A DNA stretch of 64,000 nt. Origin: Thalassospiraceae bacterium LMO-SO8. Its GTDB lineage: Bacteria; Pseudomonadota; Alphaproteobacteria; Rhodospirillales; Casp-alpha2. Below the pieces are notes generated by a model. It had not been told where the DNA came from. It did no database searches and worked only from the letters and a program-made list of their open reading frames with translations. Positions 58,231 through 64,000 of this stretch are shown in pieces (the first letter of the stretch is position 1; each line of letters begins with the position of its first letter). The position numbers and the translations under genes were made by a program. The stretch spans positions 3,902,001 to 3,966,000 of the forward strand of contig CP134226.1 in assembly GCA_031655335.1 (NCBI GenBank), read 5' to 3'.

Positions 58231-59475
58231 ATGTTGTTTGCGCATGTTCTTCGCCATATCGTCCAGTCCGGCAGATTGACGGCCATCGACGCCCATGGAC
58301 GTGAACACGTGTTTTCCGGTTCACCCGGCGCCAATCTGACCATCCGGTTTCATGACCCGTCCCTTCATTGGAAGCTGTTCTTCAACCCGGGCCTGTACCT
58401 GGGCGAGGCCTATATGGACGGCACCTTCACCGTCGAGGACGGCACGATCTTCGATTTCCTGGATTTCATCACCGCCAACATGGACAGCAGCGGCGAACAC
58501 CCGATGATGGCCTGGGTCGCCGCCGCCGACACCCTGTTCCGCCGCGTGCAGCAATACAATCCCGCGTCGCGGGCACGGAAGAACGTGGCCCATCATTACG
58601 ACCTCAACGGGCGGCTGTACGAGCTGTTCCTGGACCGCGACCGGCAGTATTCCTGCGCCTACTTCCAAACACCGCAGGACAGCCTGGACACCGCGCAATT
58701 GAACAAAAAGCGCCACCTGGCGGCCAAGTTGATGATCGAACCCGGCATGAAGGTGCTGGACATCGGCTGCGGTTGGGGGGGACTTGGCATTTATCTGGCC
58801 GGCGAACTGGGGGCCCAGGTCACGGGCCTGACCCTGTCGACGGAACAGCTCGGCGTGGCCCGGGAGCGGGCGGCCAAGGCGGGGCTGTCGGACCGGGTCG
58901 AATTCCATCTGCGCGATTACCGGGAACAGACCGGCACCTTCGACCGCATCGTGTCCGTCGGCATGTTCGAACACGTCGGCATCACCCATTACCGCGAATA
59001 CTTCGACACCGTGAGAAACCTTCTGACCGACGACGGCGTGGCGCTGATCCACACCATCGGGCGGTCGGAGGTTCCGCGCGCGACCAACCCCTGGATCCGC
59101 AAATACATCTTCCCCGGCGGCTATGTTCCGGCCCTGTCCGAGGTCATGCGCAGCATCGAACAGACAAACCTGATCACCACGGATGTGGAAATCCTGCGCC
59201 TGCATTACGCGGAAACCCTGAAGCACTGGCGCCACCGCTTCCACAAGCGGCGCGACGAGGCGAAAGCGCTTTATGACGAACGCTTCTGCCGCATGTGGGA
59301 ATACTATCTGGCGGCCAGCGAATGTTCGTTCCGAAACATGGACAACGTGGTGTTCCAGATCCAATTGGCGAAGAAACGTGACGCGCTGCCGCTGACCCGC
59401 GACTACATCACCGAATGGGAGAAGCGGGCGAATCGCCGGCAAAAGGCATCGACCCGCGACGGCGCCGCCGCCTGA
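58231..59475 (+). CDS. cfa: Cyclopropane-fatty-acyl-phospholipid synthase
   Basis: This enzyme adds a methylene group from SAM across double bonds of membrane phospholipids, commonly in stationary phase or stress. The protein has 414 residues. Family landmarks are GLYLGEAYMDGTF, YSCAYF at 140-145, the SAM site VLDIGCGWGG (175-184), and SVGMFEHVG. The start at 58231 has GGGAGG upstream; the frame extends back to 58162 but is not conserved there. It is inserted between rplI and dnaB, which are neighbours in related genomes. Confidence 0.93.
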   Translation: MLFAHVLRHIVQSGRLTAIDAHGREHVFSGSPGANLTIRFHDPSLHWKLFFNPGLYLGEAYMDGTFTVEDGTIFDFLDFITANMDSSGEHPMMAWVAAADTLFRRVQQYNPASRARKNVAHHYDLNGRLYELFLDRDRQYSCAYFQTPQDSLDTAQLNKKRHLAAKLMIEPGMKVLDIGCGWGGLGIYLAGELGAQVTGLTLSTEQLGVARERAAKAGLSDRVEFHLRDYREQTGTFDRIVSVGMFEHVGITHYREYFDTVRNLLTDDGVALIHTIGRSEVPRATNPWIRKYIFPGGYVPALSEVMRSIEQTNLITTDVEILRLHYAETLKHWRHRFHKRRDEAKALYDERFCRMWEYYLAASECSFRNMDNVVFQIQLAKKRDALPLTRDYITEWEKRANRRQKASTRDGAAA

Positions 59476-59529
59476 CCTTATCCCTCCGAAGGCCGCGCCT
59501 GCCCCGGCGTTCGGCCGGCCGCCTTGAAT

Positions 59530-59538
59530 TTATCCACA
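59530..59538 (+). promoter_or_regulatory. Consensus DnaA box upstream of dnaB
   Basis: TTATCCACA is a perfect match to the DnaA-box consensus and lies 107 bases before the dnaB start, in the 169-base gap after cfa. It is the only consensus box I found in the window, so a regulatory role at dnaB is more likely than an origin. Confidence 0.6.
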
Positions 59539-59544
59539 ATCCAT

Positions 59545-59578
59545 CCCCATACTCACATTCCTACCGTCGGGTATGGGG
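59545..59578. promoter_or_regulatory. Inverted repeat in the dnaB upstream region
   Basis: CCCCATAC (59545-59552) and GTATGGGG (59571-59578) form 8-bp arms separated by 18 bases, just downstream of the DnaA box. They may be an operator or a leader hairpin for dnaB. Confidence 0.45.
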
Positions 59579-59644
59579 TTTCATGCACACTGGGATTCCT
59601 TATTCCTCTACCCCGTCGCGCAGGCTTTGGATTACCACAGTGCC

Positions 59645-61225
59645 ATGAACACGACCCTCACCGATCCTCCCGAAGACACCCTGTCACACGCCGAAGACCC
59701 GTACCACGACGGCGCCCCCCATCACGGCGATCCGGGCGGCGGTCACGGTCATGGCGCGGCGGCGGGGTTCCGTTCCATGCCGCACAACCTGGATGCGGAG
59801 AAGGCGCTGCTCGGCGCGCTACTGGTCAACAACCGGGCGTATGAGCAGGTCGCCGAGTTCCTCAAGCCGGAACACTTCGCCGTCGAACAGCACGCCAAGG
59901 TATATCAGGCGGCGGAAAAGCTCATCGATCACGGCCAGATCGCCGACCCGGTCACCCTGAAACGGTTCTTCGAGAACGAAAATTCCCTGTCGGAAATCGG
60001 CGGCCCGGCCTATCTGACCGATCTGGCGGCCAGCGCCGTCACCGTCATCAACGCCCGCGAATACGGGCGCATCGTCTATGACCTGTACCTGAGACGCGAA
60101 CTGATCAACCTGGGCGAGGATGTGGTCAACGGCGCCTACGGCGGCGAGGTCGACGAGACCGCGACGGACCAGATCGAGCGCGCCGAACAGGCGCTGTACG
60201 ATCTTGCCACCTCAGGCAATTACGAGGGCGGGTTCCAGGACTTCAAATCGTCGGTCGTCGCCGCCATCAATTCCGCCGAACTGGCGCATAAGCGCGACGG
60301 CGGTCTGGCGGGCGTGGCCACGGACTTCATCGACATGGACGCGCTGCTGGGCGGCCTGCATTCGTCGGATTTGATCATCCTGGCCGGTCGGCCGTCCATG
60401 GGCAAAACGGCCCTGGCCACCAACATCGCCTTCAACGTGGCCTGGAACCATTCCCGCACCCAGGGAGCCGAGGGCGCCGTGGTCGGCTTTTTCTCGCTGG
60501 AAATGTCGGCGGAACAGTTGGCCAGCCGTATTCTTTCGGAACAGGCGGAAATCGGCTCCGACCGCATCCGCAAGGGGCTCCTGGAGAACGACGAGTTCAC
60601 CAAGCTGGTCAGCGCCTCGACCACCCTGCACAATATCCCGCTGTTCATCGACGATACCCCGGCGCTGACCGTCAGCGCGCTGCGCACCCGCGCCCGGCGC
60701 CTGAAACGCCGCCACAATCTGGGCTTGATCGTGATCGATTATCTTCAGTTGGTGTCCGGTTCCTCGACCAGCCGCAGCGACGGCCGCGTCCAGGAAGTGT
60801 CGGAAATCACCCGCGGCCTGAAAACCCTGGCCAAGGAACTGGAGGTCCCCGTGCTGGCCCTGTCGCAGTTGTCGCGAACGGTCGAACAACGCGACCCGCC
60901 ACGCCCGCAGTTGGCCGACCTTCGTGAATCGGGGTCCATCGAACAGGACGCCGACGTGGTCATGTTCATCTACCGCGAAGAATATTACATGGAGCGCAAG
61001 AAGCCGTCGCGCCGCGCCGACGAGGACGACAGCAAGCTGGTCGAACGACTGGAGCGCTGGGAAGGTGCGTTGCAGGACATCCATCAGGTCGCCGAAGTGA
61101 TCGTCGCCAAGCAGCGCCACGGCCCCATCGGCAACGTGCCCATGCACTTCAACGGCGCCTTCACGCGGTTCGGAAATCTGTCGAAGGACCACCCCTACCG
61201 CCAGCGCTTCCATGGCGAAGACTGA
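59645..61225 (+). CDS. dnaB: Replicative DNA helicase DnaB
   Basis: DnaB unwinds DNA at the replication fork as a hexamer. The protein has 526 residues from the ATG at 59645. The N-terminal domain runs from about 45, the Walker A motif GRPSMGKT is at 248-255, Walker B is LGLIVIDYLQLVSG, and LSQLSRTVEQR marks a further RecA-fold motif. An N-terminal extension of about 44 residues is His/Asp/Gly-rich (HHGDPGGGHGHGAAA), not seen in E. coli DnaB. Its last 14 bases overlap alr. Confidence 0.96.
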   Translation: MNTTLTDPPEDTLSHAEDPYHDGAPHHGDPGGGHGHGAAAGFRSMPHNLDAEKALLGALLVNNRAYEQVAEFLKPEHFAVEQHAKVYQAAEKLIDHGQIADPVTLKRFFENENSLSEIGGPAYLTDLAASAVTVINAREYGRIVYDLYLRRELINLGEDVVNGAYGGEVDETATDQIERAEQALYDLATSGNYEGGFQDFKSSVVAAINSAELAHKRDGGLAGVATDFIDMDALLGGLHSSDLIILAGRPSMGKTALATNIAFNVAWNHSRTQGAEGAVVGFFSLEMSAEQLASRILSEQAEIGSDRIRKGLLENDEFTKLVSASTTLHNIPLFIDDTPALTVSALRTRARRLKRRHNLGLIVIDYLQLVSGSSTSRSDGRVQEVSEITRGLKTLAKELEVPVLALSQLSRTVEQRDPPRPQLADLRESGSIEQDADVVMFIYREEYYMERKKPSRRADEDDSKLVERLERWEGALQDIHQVAEVIVAKQRHGPIGNVPMHFNGAFTRFGNLSKDHPYRQRFHGED

Positions 61226-62348
61226 CGGACAGCAATCCGGCGGCGTCGATGCACGCCTGGCCGGCGCTGTATTGACCGTCGATCTGGCCGCCCTTCAGGC
61301 CAATTACCGGCTTATTTCCAGCAAGCTTGCCGGCGGCGCCACGGCGGCGGCCGTGGTCAAGGCCGACGCCTACGGCATCGGCATCGGCCCGGCGGCCACG
61401 GCGCTGTGGGCGGCAGGTGCGCGCGATTTTTTCGTCGCCCATGCGAACGAAGGCGTGACCCTGCGCGGGCATCTGGCCGACGCCCGCATCCATGTCCTCA
61501 ACGGCGCCCACGCGGGGGCCGAGGACGCGTTCCTGGAATACAACCTGATCCCGGCCCTTAACTGCCTCGGCGACGTCGACCGCTGGCGCGCGTTCTGCGT
61601 CCGGGTCGACCGGCCCCTGCCCTGCGTCCTGCATGTCGACACGGGCATGTGCCGCCTGGGCCTGGACCGGCGGGAATACGCCCGCGTGGTGGCCGACCCA
61701 TCCTTGCTCGACGGCCTCGACATTCAAACCGTGATGAGCCACCTCGCCTCCGCCGACGAGGACAGCCCGCAGAACGCCCAGCAGCTTGCCCTGTTCCGGG
61801 ACGCCAGGGTACATCTGCCCATGGGGCGGGCCTCCTTCGCCAATTCATCGGGCGTGTTCCTGGGCCCCGATTATCACTTCGACCTGGCCCGCCCGGGGGT
61901 CGCCCTCTACGGCGTCAATCCGACCCCCGGCAGCCCCAACCCCATGGCGCAAGTCGTTCGTCTGAAAGCAAAAATCCTACAGGTGCGGGACGTTGACAGT
62001 GCCGAGACCGTTGGCTACGGTGCCACCCACCGGATCGCGGGCCCTTCCCGCATCGCGACCCTGCCCGTGGGCTATGCGGACGGCTATCTCCGTTCTCTCG
62101 GCAACCGGGCGACGGCGTATATCGGGGACTACGAGGCGCCCCTAGTGGGACGGGTATCCATGGATCTCATCACCATCGACGTGACGGCCGTACCCGAGGC
62201 CCAATGCCGGCCCGGCATGACGATCGATCTGATCGGCCCGCGCCACACGGTCGACGATCTGGCCGCCCAGGCCGGCACCATTGGCTATGAAATCCTGACC
62301 TCGCTCGGCCGCCGGTACCACCGCGTCTACGCGGACGGCGCGGCCTAG
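61212..62348 (+). CDS. alr: Alanine racemase
   Basis: Alr converts L-alanine to D-alanine for peptidoglycan, with PLP. The protein has 378 residues. The PLP lysine is in AVVKADAYGIG, HVDTGMCRLGL follows, and the second catalytic base Tyr is in VGYGATHRI. GRVSMDLITIDVT and IGPRHTVDDLA complete the C-terminal domain. Its ATG lies inside the end of dnaB; the overlap and order are usual in alphaproteobacteria. Confidence 0.95.
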   Translation: MAKTDGQQSGGVDARLAGAVLTVDLAALQANYRLISSKLAGGATAAAVVKADAYGIGIGPAATALWAAGARDFFVAHANEGVTLRGHLADARIHVLNGAHAGAEDAFLEYNLIPALNCLGDVDRWRAFCVRVDRPLPCVLHVDTGMCRLGLDRREYARVVADPSLLDGLDIQTVMSHLASADEDSPQNAQQLALFRDARVHLPMGRASFANSSGVFLGPDYHFDLARPGVALYGVNPTPGSPNPMAQVVRLKAKILQVRDVDSAETVGYGATHRIAGPSRIATLPVGYADGYLRSLGNRATAYIGDYEAPLVGRVSMDLITIDVTAVPEAQCRPGMTIDLIGPRHTVDDLAAQAGTIGYEILTSLGRRYHRVYADGAA

Positions 62349-62353
62349 CCACG

Positions 62354-63127
62354 ATGACGCTTCTGCAAGCCATCGGCCGGGTCTTCCTGGCCTTTCTCGG
62401 CACCACGGGACGGCTGATCATGTTCGCCCTCACCGCGGTCACCCATTGTTTTCTGCCGCCCTATTACCCCCGCATCATGATCCGCCAGATGGTCGAGATC
62501 GGGTATTTCTCCCTGCCCGTGGTCGGCCTGACGGCGATCTTCGCGGGCATGGTGCTGGCGCTGCAAAGCTATACCGGCTTCGCCCGTTTCTCGGCCGAGG
62601 GCGCCATCGCCAACGTGGTCGTCCTGTCGATCACCCGCGAACTGGCGCCCGTGCTGGGCGGGCTGATGATCGCCGGGCGCGTGGGTGCGTCCATGGCGGC
62701 CGAGATCGGCACCATGCGGGTGACCGAACAGATCGACGCGCTGACGACGCTGTCCACCAACGCCTTCAAATACCTGGTGGTGCCGCGCATCATCGCCGGC
62801 GTGGTCATGCTGCCGATTCTGATTTTCGTCGCCGACATCATCGGCGTGTTCGGCGGCTTTCTGGTGTCGGTCTACAAGCTGGGCTTCAACCCGGCCATCT
62901 ATCTACAGAACACCTGGGATTTCCTGGAACCGCTGGATGTCATTTCCGGCCTTGTGAAGGCATCGGTGTTCGGCTTCCTGGTGGCGTTGATGGGCTGCTA
63001 CCACGGCTATTATTCGAAGGGCGGCGCCCAGGGCGTGGGGGCGGCGACAACCAATTCCGTGGTCTCATCCTCGATCCTGATCCTCTGCTTCAACTACATC
63101 CTGACCGAAGCCTTCTTCGGCCTATAA
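62354..63127 (+). CDS. MlaE family lipid ABC transporter permease
   Basis: A 257-residue membrane protein of the MlaE/TGD1 family, the permease of ABC systems that move phospholipid between inner and outer membrane. It has about six hydrophobic segments and the family's core RQMVEIGYFSLPVVGLTAIF, GAIANVVVLSITRELAPVLG and GRVGASMAAEIGTMRVTEQI. It begins five bases after alr and ten before the MlaF-type gene. The substrate-binding MlaD/MCE protein is not in the window. In many alphaproteobacteria an MCE gene follows, but here the right edge prevents a check. Confidence 0.93.
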   Translation: MTLLQAIGRVFLAFLGTTGRLIMFALTAVTHCFLPPYYPRIMIRQMVEIGYFSLPVVGLTAIFAGMVLALQSYTGFARFSAEGAIANVVVLSITRELAPVLGGLMIAGRVGASMAAEIGTMRVTEQIDALTTLSTNAFKYLVVPRIIAGVVMLPILIFVADIIGVFGGFLVSVYKLGFNPAIYLQNTWDFLEPLDVISGLVKASVFGFLVALMGCYHGYYSKGGAQGVGAATTNSVVSSSILILCFNYILTEAFFGL

Positions 63128-63137
63128 GGCGGGCACC

Positions 63138-63908
63138 ATGGCCGAGCCGAAAATCCAACTGCGCGGCGTGACCAAGGCCTTCGGGACCAAGAAGGTCCTG
63201 ACCGGAGTCGACCTCGAGGTTTCCAAGGGCGAAAGTGTGGTCATCATCGGCGGTTCGGGCACGGGCAAGTCGGTGACGCTGAAATGCATTCTGGGCCTGC
63301 TGCGGCCCGACGCGGGCTCCATCAAGATCGACGGCCGGGAAGTCACGGGCCTCACGACCTCGGAACGCGATCAAATCAACCGCCAGGTCGGCATGCTGTT
63401 CCAGGGCGGGGCGTTGTTCGATTCCCTGCCCGTATGGGAAAACGTCGCCTTCGGCCTGTTGTCGCGGGGACAATGCGGGCGCGCCGAAGCGCGCGAGATC
63501 GCCGTGAAGAAGCTCGCCCTGGTCGGCCTCAAGCCGCACCTGGCCGACGCGGCGCCGGCGGACCTGTCCATCGGCATGCAGAAACGCGTGGGCCTGGCCC
63601 GCGCCATCGCCACGGACCCGGAAATCATCTTCTTCGACGAACCGACGACGGGCCTCGACCCGATCATGGCCGACATGATCAACGAGTTGATCGTCCACGT
63701 GAACCGCGAGGTAGGCGCCACGGCGCTATCGATCTCCCACGACATGGAATCGGCGCGCAAGACCGGCGACCGCATCGCCATGCTGTATCAGGGCAAGATC
63801 GTCTGGGCCGGCGATCCGGATTCCGCCGAGGCGGCGGCCAACCCGATCGTCGATCAGTTCGTCCACGGCCGCGTCGATGGGCCGATCAAGATGCAGGTGC
63901 GGGCCTGA
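63138..63908 (+). CDS. MlaF family ABC transporter ATPase
   Basis: A 256-residue ATPase that powers the MlaE permease. Walker A is GGSGTGKS (38-45), the Q-loop glutamine is Q89, Walker B is IIFFDE (163-168), and the H-loop is in ISHDMESARK. The ABC signature reads LSIGM at 143-147, where LSGGM is usual in this family: the first glycine is Ile (codon ATC at 63570-63572). The start ATG is at 63138. The gene is probably functional, but the substitution in the signature is unusual. Confidence 0.93.
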   Translation: MAEPKIQLRGVTKAFGTKKVLTGVDLEVSKGESVVIIGGSGTGKSVTLKCILGLLRPDAGSIKIDGREVTGLTTSERDQINRQVGMLFQGGALFDSLPVWENVAFGLLSRGQCGRAEAREIAVKKLALVGLKPHLADAAPADLSIGMQKRVGLARAIATDPEIIFFDEPTTGLDPIMADMINELIVHVNREVGATALSISHDMESARKTGDRIAMLYQGKIVWAGDPDSAEAAANPIVDQFVHGRVDGPIKMQVRA

Positions 63909-64000
63909 GACATCCCGCCCCCCAATTGAGTGGTTGGTGGGCGGCTGCCTGTCTTAAGGGCACCGCGCCTGAAAAAGAATGTGATGAAAATGGGTGAAAC
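63909..64000 (+). other. Right edge, no gene assigned
   Basis: The last 92 bases hold no complete feature. An ATG at 63983 starts a frame that the edge cuts after six codons, with AAAAAG upstream, so it may be the next gene, but too little is visible to name it. Confidence 0.4.

Noticed and set aside
59530-59538. Chromosomal origin at the DnaA box
   Set aside because: There is only one consensus box, no AT-rich unwinding region and no dnaA, dnaN or hemE neighbour.

Overview
The window is GC-rich chromosomal DNA from a free-living alphaproteobacterium, most likely of the Rhodospirillales type (inference). The basis is the gene order holC-pepA, lptF-lptG-lptD-surA-pdxA-rsmA, gmk-yicC, mltG-fabF-acpP-fabG-fabD, rpsF-rpsR-DUF2232-rplI, dnaB-alr, an order I know from many alphaproteobacteria, together with TRAP transporters and many acyl-CoA and CoA-ester enzymes. 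No rRNA, tRNA, CRISPR array, insertion sequence or phage gene was seen.

Left part (1-8960): a dctP-dctQ-dctM TRAP operon (minus strand, dctM cut by the edge) diverges from a GMC-type flavin oxidoreductase. A TerC-family membrane protein and an unknown lipoprotein follow. A minus-strand operon then encodes a cyclase-family hydrolase, a family III CoA-transferase and a CitE/HpcH-type lyase, which suggests an organic-acid catabolic route.

Next (9022-12385): pepA, a DUF2059 secreted protein and holC read leftward, with an AT-rich membrane/coiled-coil gene of unknown function attached directly behind holC.

The block 12386-33749 lies between pepA and lptF, which I expect to be neighbours. It holds a class II aldolase with a GntR-type operator; a complete AmmeMemoRadiSam system (radical SAM enzyme divergent from a Memo-AMMECR1 fusion); cysQ, a Sua5/TsaC enzyme and an exonuclease; an MFS/AraC pair; an oxyanion/oxidative-stress group (rhodanese-ChrB, TauE/SafE, MFS, ArsC-like, YaaA, ChrA); a D-hydroxy-amino-acid PLP enzyme; an AsmA-like protein; a DUF2061 gene behind a Fur-like box; a c-type cytochrome; a D-aminoacylase; and an acyl-CoA dehydrogenase.

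Backbone (33750-43029): lptFGD and surA build the outer membrane, pdxA and rsmA follow, and gmk and yicC converge on them. A second block (43030-50147) separates yicC from mltG: two SDR genes, one lacking the catalytic residues, and a cell-envelope group (two small lipoproteins, DUF3185, a Tat-exported protein, a TAXI lipoprotein, a Crp-type regulator behind two strong dyads, DUF3309, an OmpA lipoprotein).

Right part (50148-64000): mltG and the fab cluster, an unknown membrane protein, the S6/S18/L9 operon behind a structured leader, a cyclopropane fatty acid synthase, dnaB with a consensus DnaA box upstream, alr, and an MlaE/MlaF-type lipid ABC transporter pair at the edge.
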